Below are positions 1 through 8,962 of a stretch of 64,000 nt of DNA, piece by piece; the first letter of the stretch is position 1, and each line of letters begins with the position of its first letter. The position numbers were made by a program, and so were the translations under genes. The notes beneath the pieces were generated by a model. It had not been told where the DNA came from. It saw only the letters and a program-made list of their open reading frames with translations, and did not search any database. Source of the stretch: Erwinia sorbitola (lineage in GTDB: Bacteria; Pseudomonadota; Gammaproteobacteria; Enterobacterales; Enterobacteriaceae); contig NZ_CP046509.1 in the NCBI RefSeq assembly GCF_009738185.1, positions 2,979,501 through 3,043,500 on the forward strand, in the 5' to 3' direction.

Positions 1-137
1 ACCATCGGTCCCTGATGGCTGAAGTGGTAAAACAAAATCCATGCACCGATCAGGACGGTTACGATGGGAATGATCCACACCGGCGACCATCGCTTGATCT
101 TATCTACTGTGGCTATGCCGTGGTTATTGTCCGTCAC
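1..137 (-). CDS. pqiB: PqiB, MCE-domain protein of the Pqi intermembrane transport system (5' end only)
   Basis: Only about 45 codons are inside the window; the gene runs off the left edge. The visible start reads VTDNNHGIATVDKIKRWSPV and continues into one hydrophobic helix ending in LFYHFSHQGP, which matches the cytoplasmic N-terminus and single membrane anchor known for PqiB. PqiB is an inner-membrane MCE protein whose periplasmic part forms a tube thought to carry lipids between the two membranes. The start is a GTG at 137-135 lying inside the last codons of pqiA, a 14-base overlap, with AAGGAG seven bases upstream, so translation is probably coupled to pqiA. In E. coli the operon responds to SoxRS; no promoter is visible here because the operon begins upstream of pqiA. 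Confidence 0.88.
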   Translation of the reverse strand, partial: MTDNNHGIATVDKIKRWSPVWIIPIVTVLIGAWILFYHFSHQGPM

Positions 138-1398
138 TTGCAGGCTCCTTAGTATTCTTTTCTTGTATCCGGTCCCATGTGAGACGGGGATCAAACGTCA
201 TGGCGGCAAACATCGTCAGAATTACCACCAACGCAAATAGCACCGCGCCGCTGGCAGGGTAAATACTCATTAGCTGCCCCATTCGCACCAGCGCCGATAG
301 CACGGCGATAACGAAGACATCAATCATTGACCAGCGCCCGACAAATTCCACAACTTCATAGATCCTGTGCATTTTGTCACTGTCATCCCGGTTGCTGTCA
401 CGCTCGTTGGCATGCCAGCACAGCCAGCCGATGGCCAGCATTTTCAATGAGGGCACCATAATACTGGCGATAAAGATCACCAGTGCGACCGGATAGGATC
501 CGTCGCTCCACAACAGGATCACCCCGGCCATAATGGTTGAGGTGATTTTGTTACCCAGTGCCTCAGTGACCATAATAGGCATCAGATTGGCCGGGATATA
601 GATCAGTATTGATGTCACTAATAATGCCAGCGTCCATTGCAGGCTATGTTTACGCCGGGCATGCCCGTGAACTCCGCAACGCGGACATTCCAGAGTATCC
701 ACCGGGAGTACTGCGGTGCAACAACGGCATGAGCGCAGTCCCTGACTCAAACCGCTTATACCGGGCACAGGTGTATGCGGGATCGCTGGCAACGGGGAGA
801 TCCCCTGCCACAACGAGCGGCGATCGATGCACTGGAAAGCTCTGAGATGCAGCAGGCAAAACAGACACCAGGGAACAAAACTGGTGCCGAGTCCTATTTC
901 TCCGTAGGCCATCAGTTTAACGAAGCTCACCAGTACGCCTGCGAGGAAGATCTCCGCCATGCCCCAGGTCTTCAACTGAAACAGGACGCGAGCCATCACA
1001 ATTTTAAGCCGCTGCGGCAGTGGAATGTTGTTCACCAGCAGCAGGATCATCAGCATGCTAAGGGCCGGAACAGCCTGAACAAACAGCAAAAACAGCGTCG
1101 CCAGGCTGCTGTAGTCATCGGAAATCATCACCTGAGGAATTTTCGTCAGGGAGATCTCGCTGCTAAGACCAGCAACCCGCATATTGATGAATGGGAATAA
1201 ATTAGCCAGCAGCAGCATAAAGAGCGCTGCCAGCGCATAAGCAGTTGGCCGCTTCTGCGGCTCAACCCAGTTCGACTGAAGTGTAGTATGACAACGTGGG
1301 CAGCTTGCCTTGCTGCCCGGCCGGATTTCTGGCAACTGTGTCATCAGATCACACTGTGGACAAAGCATCCATTGATGCGCGTGGTGCGACGAACACAT
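124..1398 (-). CDS. pqiA: PqiA, integral inner-membrane component of the Pqi system
   Basis: 424 residues, close to the about 417 of E. coli PqiA. It has the double layout of the family: a zinc-ribbon-like pair of CxxC motifs at residues 13-16 and 33-36, a block of membrane helices from about 53 to 185, then a second cysteine cluster (C224, C226/C227, C238, C241) and a second helical block. The conserved segments TWGMAEIFLAGVLVSF and EVVEFVGRWSMIDVFVIAVL are both present. PqiA is thought to act with the MCE protein PqiB and the outer-membrane lipoprotein PqiC in envelope lipid homeostasis; the family is named for paraquat induction. ATG at 1398 with GAGG seven bases upstream. Its tail overlaps pqiB. 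uup lies 32 bases upstream on the same strand, so they may be co-transcribed. Confidence 0.95.
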   Translation of the reverse strand: MCSSHHAHQWMLCPQCDLMTQLPEIRPGSKASCPRCHTTLQSNWVEPQKRPTAYALAALFMLLLANLFPFINMRVAGLSSEISLTKIPQVMISDDYSSLATLFLLFVQAVPALSMLMILLLVNNIPLPQRLKIVMARVLFQLKTWGMAEIFLAGVLVSFVKLMAYGEIGLGTSFVPWCLFCLLHLRAFQCIDRRSLWQGISPLPAIPHTPVPGISGLSQGLRSCRCCTAVLPVDTLECPRCGVHGHARRKHSLQWTLALLVTSILIYIPANLMPIMVTEALGNKITSTIMAGVILLWSDGSYPVALVIFIASIMVPSLKMLAIGWLCWHANERDSNRDDSDKMHRIYEVVEFVGRWSMIDVFVIAVLSALVRMGQLMSIYPASGAVLFALVVILTMFAAMTFDPRLTWDRIQEKNTKEPASDGQ

Positions 1399-1430
1399 AC
1401 CTGATCCTCGGTGATTTCAGAACAGCTCTA

Positions 1431-3347
1431 TCAGGCGCCGTTGCTTAACGACTCCAGATATTCCCAACGCTCGAAAGCGACTTCCAGTTCCTGTTCAGCC
1501 TGAGCTAATGAGTCCAGTACAGGCTGGGTGACATCGTGGGGCTGGTTGAAGAAGTTAGCATCAGCAACCTGTGCCTGTATTGCTTCCAGGCGGGCTTCCA
1601 GCTCTTCCATCTTCTTCGGCAACTGTTCCAGTTCACGCTGCAAATTGTAGCTTAACTTAGCAGCTGGCTTCCTTGCTGCTTCATTTTTTGTGTTTTCCTG
1701 ACGCGCTGGCGTAGTGTTACCACCTTTAGCTGCTGCCCGGTTCTCTTTCCATGCACGACGCTGCGACTGCGCATCATGATAACCACCGACGAAAGCACCG
1801 ATATCGCCGTTACCTTCAAAGATCCAACATTCCGTCACGGTATTATCAACGAATTGACGATCGTGGCTTACCAGCAGTACGGTACCCTGATAACCGTCAA
1901 TCAACTCTTCCAGCAGCTCAAGCGTTTCCACATCAAGGTCGTTGGTTGGTTCATCAAGGATCAGCAGGTTGCTTGGCTTCAGGAACAGACGAGCCAACAG
2001 CAGGCGGTTACGCTCACCACCGGACAAAGCACGTACCGGCGTCATCGCCCGTTTCGGATGGAACAGGAACTCTTGCAGGTAGCCCAGCACGTGACGAGGC
2101 TTCCCGTTAACCATCACTTCCTGTTTGCCTTCGGCAAGGTTATCCATCACCGTACGGTCGGGATCCAGCTCGGCGCGATGCTGGTCAAAATAAGCCACTT
2201 CCAGCTTAGTACCGATATGTACGCTACCGCTATCGGGTTTGAGCTGATCGAGCATCAGTTTCAGCATCGTGGTTTTACCACAGCCGTTAGGGCCGATCAG
2301 CGCGATTTTGTCACCGCGCTGTACCTGACGCGAGAAGTCACGTACCAGCGGCCTGCCAGCAATGGCGTAGCTGACATTTTCCAGCTCGAAGACAATCTTG
2401 CCTGAACGGGTGGCTTCTTCCACCTGCATGTTGGCTTTGCCCATCACTTCACGGCGTTCTGAACGTTCACGACGCAGCGCTTTGAGCGCACGAACTCGCC
2501 CTTCATTACGCGTACGGCGCGCTTTAATGCCCTGACGGATCCAGACCTCTTCCTGCGCAAGTTTGCGGTCGAATTCAGCGTTCTGCATCTCTTCAACGCG
2601 CAGTGCTTCTTCTTTGCTTTCAAGGTAAAGGTCGTAATCGCCCGGCCATGAAACCAGCTTACCACGGTCGAGATCAACAATACGGGTGGCCATATTGCGA
2701 ATGAAGGAACGGTCATGGGAAATAAAGATAATGCTGCCCTGGAACGTTTTCAGGAACGTTTCCAGCCAGTCAATAGTTTCAATATCCAGGTGGTTGGTTG
2801 GCTCATCAAGCATCAGCACTTTAGGATTGCTGACCAGCGCTCGTCCGAGCGCAGCTTTACGCAGCCAGCCGCCCGAGAGAGATGAAAGCTGTGCGTCACC
2901 GTCCAGACCAATCTGCTTCAGCACGTCGTGAATACGGCTTTCCAGCTGCCACAGGTTTTGGTGGTCAAGAATACCCTGCAAGCGCGCCATCTCGTTGAGA
3001 TTTCTGTCGCTCGGATCTTCCATCACCTTGTGCGAAATGGCGTGATAGGCTTTCAGATGCTCGGCCTGCTCTTCCACACCTTCGGCTACGAAATCATACA
3101 CCGAACCCTGCACATTACGCGGCGGATCCTGCTGGAGGCGAGCCACCACCAGATCCTGCTCATAAATAATGCGTCCGTCATCCAGCGGCTGTTCGCGGTT
3201 GATAATCTTCATCAGGGTGGATTTACCCGCCCCGTTACGGCCAACCAGACAGACACGCTCGTTTTCTTCGATGTGAAGTTCAGTGTTATCCAACAGCGGC
3301 GCATCGCTGAATGAGAGGTAAGCGCCATGAATACTGATTAGTGACAT
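1431..3347 (-). CDS. uup: Uup, ABC-F family ATPase
   Basis: 638 residues (E. coli about 635). It has two ABC cassettes in one chain and no membrane segment, as expected of ABC-F proteins that work on ribosomes. First Walker A GRNGAGKST at 36-44 and signature LSGGWLRKA; second Walker A GPNGCGKTT near 350 and signature LSGGERNRLLLARLF; both Walker B motifs end in LDEPTN. The last 80 or so residues form the charged coiled-coil C-terminal domain typical of Uup. E. coli uup mutants show more precise excision of transposons, and the protein has been linked to branched DNA and to ribosome function. Six bases separate it from the rlmL stop, and its ribosome site (AAGGAATAA) sits in the rlmL tail, so coupling to rlmL is likely. 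Confidence 0.96.
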   Translation of the reverse strand: MSLISIHGAYLSFSDAPLLDNTELHIEENERVCLVGRNGAGKSTLMKIINREQPLDDGRIIYEQDLVVARLQQDPPRNVQGSVYDFVAEGVEEQAEHLKAYHAISHKVMEDPSDRNLNEMARLQGILDHQNLWQLESRIHDVLKQIGLDGDAQLSSLSGGWLRKAALGRALVSNPKVLMLDEPTNHLDIETIDWLETFLKTFQGSIIFISHDRSFIRNMATRIVDLDRGKLVSWPGDYDLYLESKEEALRVEEMQNAEFDRKLAQEEVWIRQGIKARRTRNEGRVRALKALRRERSERREVMGKANMQVEEATRSGKIVFELENVSYAIAGRPLVRDFSRQVQRGDKIALIGPNGCGKTTMLKLMLDQLKPDSGSVHIGTKLEVAYFDQHRAELDPDRTVMDNLAEGKQEVMVNGKPRHVLGYLQEFLFHPKRAMTPVRALSGGERNRLLLARLFLKPSNLLILDEPTNDLDVETLELLEELIDGYQGTVLLVSHDRQFVDNTVTECWIFEGNGDIGAFVGGYHDAQSQRRAWKENRAAAKGGNTTPARQENTKNEAARKPAAKLSYNLQRELEQLPKKMEELEARLEAIQAQVADANFFNQPHDVTQPVLDSLAQAEQELEVAFERWEYLESLSNGA

Positions 3348-3353
3348 AAAAAC

Positions 3354-5471
3354 TTATTCCTTACCGGCGTGAGTGATCAGCCAGCAGTTGTGAATTTGAC
3401 GATTACGGGCGAAATCCTGCGACTGTGTTTTCGCGGTAATTTCAGTAGCAGCCAGGCCCAGAGTTTCCAGACCGGCGAAATCCATTTTGAAACCGCGTTT
3501 ATTGTTCGAGAACATCACGGTGCCGCCTTTACGCAGCAGACGTTTCAGATCTTTCATCAGGTCAAGATGATCGCGCTGTACGTCAAAGCTCTCTTCCATA
3601 CGTTTGGAGTTAGAGAACGTCGGTGGATCGATAAAGATCAGATCAAATTGCTCATCCGCATCCCGCAGCCAGCTCAGACAGTCGGCCTGCATTAAACGGT
3701 GCTGGCGGCCGGAAAGACCGTTGAGACGCATATTGCGCTCTGCCCACTCAAGATAGGTACGTGACATATCGATGGTGGTGGTGCTGCGTGCGCCGCCCAG
3801 ACCCGCATGTACACTGGCGCTTCCGGTGTAGGCAAACAGATTCAGGAAGTCTTTACCCTTACTCATCTGCCCCAGCATTTTACGGGCGATGCGGTGGTCG
3901 AGGAACAGACCGGTATCGAGATAATCCGTCAGGTTAACCCACAATCTGGCATTAAACTCGCCAACTTCAAAGAAATCGCCCTTTTCGCCAAGTTTCTGAT
4001 ACTGATTTTTCCCTTTCTGTTTTTCGCGGGTTTTCAGCACCAGTCGGTTAGCGGGCAGATCCAGCACGCTCAGGGTGGCGGCGATCACATCAAACAGGCG
4101 CTGGCGCGCTTTGGCTGGCTCGATAGTCTTCGGTGCCGCATACTCCTGCACCACCACCCAGTCGCCGTAACGATCGACCGCCACATTGTAATCAGGCAGA
4201 TCGGCATCATAAACGCGATAACATTCTATCCCTTCCTGACGCGCCCATTTATCCAGTTTCTTGATGTTTTTGCGCAGGCGGTTGGCATAGTCTTCTGCCA
4301 GCTGCCCCGCTACCGCGCCGGTTGGGTTTTCAGCCAGCTGGTAGTTTTTCTGTACACAGTCCAGCGGGCCGTTTTTCGCTTTAAACTGGCGATCGGCACG
4401 CAATTGCAGGCAGCTCAACAGCTCCGGAGAGGCGCTGAACAGCGATAGATTCCAACCGCCAAAATGCGTTTTCATAATACGGCCCAGCTGGCCGTGCAGC
4501 GCAATCAGCGCCGGTTCGCTATCGAGACGCTCACCGTATGGCGGGTTACTCAGCACCGTACCGGTTACGCCCTGTGCCAGCGGGTTAGTCAGCTTCAGCA
4601 CATCCTGAGTGGTGAACTCGATAAGGTCGGTCAGACCGGCGTTACGGGCGTTGGCTCGTGCACGGTCAATAACACGGGAGTCATTATCGTAACCGTAAAA
4701 GCGCGAGGTGGTTTCCGTCAGACCCTGACGGGCACGTTCATGCGCTTCACGCGTCACATCGCTCCACAGCGACTGGTTAAACTGGCTCCAGCCGGTAAAG
4801 CCCCAGTGCTTACGTTGCAGTCCTGGCGCACGATCGCTGGCGATCATGGCTGCTTCAATCAGTAGCGTACCGGAACCACACATTGGATCGACCAGCGGCG
4901 TCCCCACCTGCCAGCCGGAACGCAGCACGATGGCCGCAGCCAGGTTCTCTTTTAACGGCGCCTGACCAGTCTGCTGGCGATAGCCGCGCTGATGCAGGCC
5001 GTCTCCGCTCAGATCCAGCGCAATACTGGCAGTATCTTTATTCAGCCAGACGTTTACGCGAATATCGGCCTGATCGCGATCCACGTTCGGACGCGGCAGA
5101 TTTTTTCGCGTAAAGCTGTCAACGATGGCATCTTTCACTTTCAGTGCGCCGTACTGGCTGTTACGGATGACTTCATTCAGTCCGCTAAAATGCACGACAA
5201 AAGTTTTATCACTGCCAAACATCGCTGGCCAGTCAATCGCCTGCACCCCGAGATAGAGATCGAGGTCGCTATAGACGCCGCACTCGGTTAATGGCAGCAG
5301 AATACGTGAAGCCAGGCGGCTCCACATCAGACTCTGATACATCAGACGATCATCGCCCTGGAAATGTACGCCGCCCTGGACAACCTGGCAGCCTTCGGCC
5401 CCCAGCGCTTCCAGCTCACTTTTTAACAGCTCTTCGAGCCCACGCGCCGTACTGGCAAACAGAGAATTCAT
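3354..5471 (-). CDS. rlmL: RlmL (RlmKL), 23S rRNA m2G2445 / m7G2069 methyltransferase
   Basis: 705 residues from the chosen ATG (MNSLFASTARGLEELLK); E. coli RlmL has 702. The frame is open 24 codons further up, but that extension lacks family similarity. An N-terminal THUMP region (about 40-155) is followed by the RlmL methyltransferase domain with SAM motif DPMCGSG at 195-201 and catalytic NPPY at 309-312. The C-terminal RlmK methyltransferase has DPPTFSNSK at 615-623. The two-domain fusion modifies G2445 (N2) and G2069 (N7) of 23S rRNA during large-subunit assembly. The upstream ribosome site is weak. It is the first gene of a probable rlmL-uup unit and diverges from ycbX across 256 bases. 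Confidence 0.96.
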   Translation of the reverse strand: MNSLFASTARGLEELLKSELEALGAEGCQVVQGGVHFQGDDRLMYQSLMWSRLASRILLPLTECGVYSDLDLYLGVQAIDWPAMFGSDKTFVVHFSGLNEVIRNSQYGALKVKDAIVDSFTRKNLPRPNVDRDQADIRVNVWLNKDTASIALDLSGDGLHQRGYRQQTGQAPLKENLAAAIVLRSGWQVGTPLVDPMCGSGTLLIEAAMIASDRAPGLQRKHWGFTGWSQFNQSLWSDVTREAHERARQGLTETTSRFYGYDNDSRVIDRARANARNAGLTDLIEFTTQDVLKLTNPLAQGVTGTVLSNPPYGERLDSEPALIALHGQLGRIMKTHFGGWNLSLFSASPELLSCLQLRADRQFKAKNGPLDCVQKNYQLAENPTGAVAGQLAEDYANRLRKNIKKLDKWARQEGIECYRVYDADLPDYNVAVDRYGDWVVVQEYAAPKTIEPAKARQRLFDVIAATLSVLDLPANRLVLKTREKQKGKNQYQKLGEKGDFFEVGEFNARLWVNLTDYLDTGLFLDHRIARKMLGQMSKGKDFLNLFAYTGSASVHAGLGGARSTTTIDMSRTYLEWAERNMRLNGLSGRQHRLMQADCLSWLRDADEQFDLIFIDPPTFSNSKRMEESFDVQRDHLDLMKDLKRLLRKGGTVMFSNNKRGFKMDFAGLETLGLAATEITAKTQSQDFARNRQIHNCWLITHAGKE

Positions 5472-5727
5472 AACGTCACTTATCTTCATCAGAAATTGCT
5501 GCGCATTATACCTGAATTCACTGGAGTTGCAGCAAGCCAGCAATCCGGCACTTATCAGGCGATCGGTTTACGGCTGAATTTCGGCGTGAAAAATTGACTA
5601 AAGCGAAGATGATTTCACTGGATAAAGCGTATGGCTAATCAACGCGGCATGTCATAAAGTTAGCGTTTATTGCTACAACCCCCTGTAAACAACAGGGACG
5701 TGTAGTGCGGCGCAATGGAGCATCGCC

Positions 5728-6837
5728 ATGATCACTCTGTCTCGTTTATTTGTTCATCCGGTTAAATCAATGCGTGGTATGCAGGTTTCTCATGCGCAGG
5801 CGCTGACCAGCGGCCTGGCATTTGACCGTATTTTTATGCTGACCGAACCCGATGGTACTTTTATTACCGCGCGGCAGTATCCAGAAATGGTGCTGTTTAC
5901 TCCGGCACTGATTGTTGATGGTCTGCATCTCAGCGCGCCGGATGGCAGCAGCGCCACTGTGCGTTTTGCAGATTTTCTGACGTCCCCTGCACCAACCGAA
6001 GTCTGGGGCAGCCAGTTTACGGCGTTAATCGCCCCGGAGGCTATTAATCAGTGGTTGAGCAGCTTTTTCCCGCGTCAGGTTCAGCTGCGCTGGGTCGGGC
6101 CGGAGATGACCCGCCGGGTAAAACGCCTGGATCAGGTGCCGCTGGGTTTTGCCGATGGCTATCCATTTCTGCTGGTTAACGAGGCCTCGCTGCGCGATCT
6201 GCAACAGCGCTGCCCCGCCGGTGTGAAGATGGAGCAGTTTCGCCCTAATCTGGTGGTGAGCGGTGCCAGCGCATGGGCAGAAGATAGCTGGGCATCACTG
6301 CGTATTGGAGAGATTATCTTCGATGTACCCAAGCCCTGTAGCCGCTGCGTATTAACTACCATCAGTACTCAGCATGGGCGTAAACATCCGCGCGGGGAGC
6401 CGCTGAATACTCTGCAAGGATTCCGCAGTGCGCTGGATGGCAGCGGCGATATCGACTTTGGTCTTAATCTGGTGGCGCGCAGCAGCGGCGTCATACGCGC
6501 AGGGGATCGGCTGGAAGTACTAACCACTGGTACTCCACGCGCTTATGGTGCCGGACAGGTGACAGAAACGCTGGATATTGCCAAGGATGCAACCCGTGAG
6601 GTGGTAATTAACTGGCAAGGCCAGCAGTTTAACGGTAACAATCAGCAGGTATTGCTGGAACAGCTGGAACTCCAGGGGATTAAAGTGCCCTATTCATGCC
6701 GTTCAGGTATTTGCGGAAGCTGTAAAGTCACGCTGGTCAGTGGCGACGTGAAGGGGATGAAGAAAGGCGCGGTACGTCAGGATGGCACTGTATTAAGTTG
6801 CAGCTGTATTCCGGCAGGCGATCTGGTTCTGCGCTAG
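5728..6837 (+). CDS. ycbX: YcbX, MOSC domain / 2Fe-2S ferredoxin fusion
   Basis: 369 residues, the usual length. An N-terminal MOSC beta-barrel region (1-90) and MOSC domain (about 95-265, with the conserved cysteine in PKPCSRC at 204) are fused to a plant-type ferredoxin domain. Its iron-sulfur ligands are C324, C329, C332 and one of C358/C360, in the pattern CRSGICGSC. In E. coli, YcbX is a molybdenum-cofactor-dependent reductase that detoxifies N-hydroxylated bases such as 6-hydroxylaminopurine, and MOSC proteins bind Moco through the conserved cysteine. ATG with GGAG just upstream. Its 3' end faces zapC with only 16 bases between the two stops. Confidence 0.95.
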   Translation: MITLSRLFVHPVKSMRGMQVSHAQALTSGLAFDRIFMLTEPDGTFITARQYPEMVLFTPALIVDGLHLSAPDGSSATVRFADFLTSPAPTEVWGSQFTALIAPEAINQWLSSFFPRQVQLRWVGPEMTRRVKRLDQVPLGFADGYPFLLVNEASLRDLQQRCPAGVKMEQFRPNLVVSGASAWAEDSWASLRIGEIIFDVPKPCSRCVLTTISTQHGRKHPRGEPLNTLQGFRSALDGSGDIDFGLNLVARSSGVIRAGDRLEVLTTGTPRAYGAGQVTETLDIAKDATREVVINWQGQQFNGNNQQVLLEQLELQGIKVPYSCRSGICGSCKVTLVSGDVKGMKKGAVRQDGTVLSCSCIPAGDLVLR

Positions 6838-6853
6838 CAGCCTGCGCGGTGGC

Positions 6854-7399
6854 TTACACCGCGCGTGCGAAACGAATACCATCGGCACTGGCCATTGGCA
6901 GCAGGCGGTCATGCATAATTTTCACCGCATCGCCTAGCACCATTCCACGGCCTGCTACGGTTAACTGCGGCTGCGCCAGCAGGCATAACGCGGCGCTGTC
7001 GCCAGACTCAACCACCAGCAGGCTGGCAGTTTCACCACTGTCAGAAACCCTGACATTAACCAGCTCACCTTCTGCCGGGCGCCAGTTTCCCTGAATATAG
7101 CTGTCAAAGTGCCAGCTTTTTGGCATCAGTGGTTTTAGAAAACGGGTAGCGACCAGTGCATTCAGCACCAGTTCAGCGCGCTGATCGGCATTCAGCCGGG
7201 CATCGCGGCAGCGCTCGTCAAAAGTGAAGAACAGAGCGGCATCATCAACGCAGAATCCGGAAACATCAAAAGCATCAGGCGTTAACATTTTGCGAGGGAA
7301 ACGGGAACGAAACAGCATACCGTCCGCCAGGTCGAGCATCATTCGGTCGTGTTCTTCGTCAAAAAACCAACGCCAGTTATCGTCTGGTTTAATCCTCAT
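6854..7399 (-). CDS. zapC: ZapC, FtsZ-ring bundling protein
   Basis: 181 residues (E. coli 180). The sequence starts MRIKPDDNWRWFFDEEHDRM and keeps the family block GMLFRSRFPRKMLTPDAF; no membrane or signal segment is visible. ZapC is a small cytoplasmic protein found in gamma-proteobacteria that binds FtsZ and promotes lateral association of filaments at midcell. The gene lies alone on the minus strand, convergent with ycbX and about 180 bases downstream of the pyrD stop. Whether it has its own promoter or is reached by read-through from pyrD cannot be decided by eye; a hairpin between them (7534-7564) suggests partial separation. Confidence 0.95.
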   Translation of the reverse strand: MRIKPDDNWRWFFDEEHDRMMLDLADGMLFRSRFPRKMLTPDAFDVSGFCVDDAALFFTFDERCRDARLNADQRAELVLNALVATRFLKPLMPKSWHFDSYIQGNWRPAEGELVNVRVSDSGETASLLVVESGDSAALCLLAQPQLTVAGRGMVLGDAVKIMHDRLLPMASADGIRFARAV

Positions 7400-7533
7400 G
7401 ATGGTTCCTGTATTAATACTGAGTGATAAGAAGCCGGAAAATTAATAGCTCGTTCCGGAAATCAGAGGGGCATTCACACTCTCAGCCTGCTCTGTAAAAT
7501 TTGAGTATTGTCTGAACAGCACAAAATATAAAC

Positions 7534-7564
7534 GAGACAGGGGCGAAAATAAAGCCCCTGATCT
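7534..7564 (-). terminator. hairpin downstream of pyrD, possible terminator
   Basis: CAGGGGC (7538-7544) and GCCCCTG (7554-7560) pair across a 9-base loop; GAGA/TCTC can extend the stem with one bulged base. It lies about 20 bases past the pyrD stop. The U tract on the minus strand is poor (TCTCGTTTATATTTT), so termination may be incomplete and allow some read-through into zapC. Confidence 0.45.
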
Positions 7565-7582
7565 CCTTAAGCCAGAATTTAC

Positions 7583-8593
7583 CTAGAGATAGGTCACGAT
7601 TTCTTTTATCAACGGCGGACCTTTGTAAATAAATCCGGAATATATTTGTACCAGTGAGGCCCCCGCAGCGACTTTTTCACGCGCAGCAACCAGAGAATCA
7701 ATACCACCAACGCCAATAATCGGAATACGACCCTGTAATTCCTGCGCAAGGCGACGGACAATCTCAGTACTGCGCAATTGAACCGGGCGACCGCTTAACC
7801 CACCCGCTTCTTCCGCATGCCTGAACCCTTTAACCAGTTCACGATCGAGGGTGGTATTGGTCGCTATCACGCCATCAATATTATGGCGCACTAAACTGTC
7901 TGCCACCTGGATCAATTCCTCTTCAGAAAGATCCGGCGCGATCTTCACAGCGACGGGAACATATTTATGGTGGATCTGTTGAAGATCGTTTTGACGCGTT
8001 TTAATCGCCGCCAGTAGATCATCCAGCGCTTCGCCATATTGTAAAGATCGTAATCCTGGGGTGTTTGGCGATGAGATATTGATGGCGATATAACCAGCAT
8101 ATGCATAGATTTTATCCATGCAGATTAAATAATCTTCTTTACCCTGTTCAACCGGCGTGTCTTTATTTTTGCCAATATTAATCCCAAGGATGCCGTCGTA
8201 ATGGGATTTTTTGACATTCTCCACCAGGGTATCAACGCCCAGGTTGTTAAACCCCATACGATTGATAATCCCTTCCGCTTCAACAATACGGAACATTCGC
8301 GGCTTGTCATTACCCGGCTGCGGGCGGGGTGTCACAGTACCAATTTCAATGGAACCAAATCCCATCGCGCCAAAGGCATCAATACATTCACCGTTTTTAT
8401 CCAGACCGGCGGCCAGGCCCAGTGGGTTTTTAAACGTCAGCCCCATACAGGTTACCGGCTTAAAAGGAAGCGACTGACGGATAAGGCCAATCAGCGGGGT
8501 TCCGGAGATGCGCTTCAGCTGCTGCAAAGTCAGGTCATGCGCGCGCTCAGGATCGAGCTGAAACAGCGCCTTACGAACGAAAGGGTAATACAT
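7583..8593 (-). CDS. pyrD: PyrD, quinone-dependent dihydroorotate dehydrogenase (class 2)
   Basis: 336 residues from ATG 8593 (MYYPFVRKALFQLDPERAHD), identical in length to E. coli PyrD. The open frame continues 57 codons upstream, but that part is the leader and promoter region. The N-terminal amphipathic extension typical of membrane-associated class 2 enzymes is present, and the catalytic serine is S175 in NISSPNTPG. FMN-binding motifs GLAAGLDKNGE, INRMGFNN and GVGGIDS are intact. The enzyme oxidises dihydroorotate to orotate, the fourth step of pyrimidine synthesis, passing electrons to quinone. AGGAG seven bases before the ATG. In E. coli pyrD translation is controlled by pyrimidine-dependent start-site choice (see 8594-8640). 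Confidence 0.97.
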   Translation of the reverse strand: MYYPFVRKALFQLDPERAHDLTLQQLKRISGTPLIGLIRQSLPFKPVTCMGLTFKNPLGLAAGLDKNGECIDAFGAMGFGSIEIGTVTPRPQPGNDKPRMFRIVEAEGIINRMGFNNLGVDTLVENVKKSHYDGILGINIGKNKDTPVEQGKEDYLICMDKIYAYAGYIAINISSPNTPGLRSLQYGEALDDLLAAIKTRQNDLQQIHHKYVPVAVKIAPDLSEEELIQVADSLVRHNIDGVIATNTTLDRELVKGFRHAEEAGGLSGRPVQLRSTEIVRRLAQELQGRIPIIGVGGIDSLVAAREKVAAGASLVQIYSGFIYKGPPLIKEIVTYL

Positions 8594-8640
8594 GGTCACT
8601 CCTGAGGTCCCGATGGAAAATCGGGGTCGTATTATCCGGG
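8594..8640 (-). promoter_or_regulatory. pyrD promoter and leader with a hairpin near the transcript start
   Basis: Reading the minus strand toward pyrD, GATAAT resembles a -10 box and is followed about 7 bases later by CCCCGATTTTCCATCGGG, then ACCTC, AGGAG and the ATG. CCCGAT/ATCGGG can form a stem at the very 5' end of a transcript that starts at C. In E. coli pyrC and pyrD, start-site switching controlled by CTP/GTP decides whether a 5' hairpin forms and blocks the ribosome site. That the same happens here is inference; the hairpin does not directly cover AGGAG in the simplest fold. Confidence 0.5.
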
Positions 8641-8962
8641 TTTCGACGGTTAAAGGGAATTGACCTTGCGCAAAACCGGGCCGGAATCGACGTTTTTTTA
8701 CTTCATTAATGCTTCTTCGCCCGCCTATATGTGCAAAACGGCTTAAATATGCCGGATAAATCATTTAAGCGTCTTTGTACCCTCTGTCAGGATGACTCCA
8801 TCGTTTCTTGAATTTTGGTTATCAATAAGCCCAAAAAAATTCGAGGTACAGCCGGATGGCCACACAGCGAATCCTCATGTGCTTACTCAGGTAAGTGTGT
8901 GGGTGAGCGAGGAAAGCCGCCCCCCTGTAACCTGGTTTCTGGCGGGTATATAAGGAGAGATT
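8641..8962. other. pyrD-ssuE divergent intergenic region without a gene
   Basis: There is no convincing coding frame. It must hold the ssu promoter (Cbl/CysB-controlled in E. coli), but I cannot place a box with confidence; TTGAATTTTGGTTATCAATAA near 8809-8830 is a candidate AT-rich site. CAGGT (8888-8892) can pair with ACCTG (8930-8934) around a GC-rich stretch, so the ssuE leader may be structured. In E. coli this interval carries the elf/ycb fimbrial operon, which is absent here. Confidence 0.6.

Noticed and set aside
1776..2405. 209-codon open frame on the plus strand opposite uup
   Set aside because: Lies wholly antisense to a conserved gene, has no ribosome site and its translation has no family features; a frame shadow of biased codon use.
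3807..4448. 213-codon plus-strand frame opposite rlmL
   Set aside because: Antisense to a full-length conserved enzyme and without start signals; not a gene.
8594..8764. 57-codon N-terminal extension of pyrD
   Set aside because: Covers the promoter, leader hairpin and ribosome site; PyrD of 336 residues starting at 8593 matches the family.
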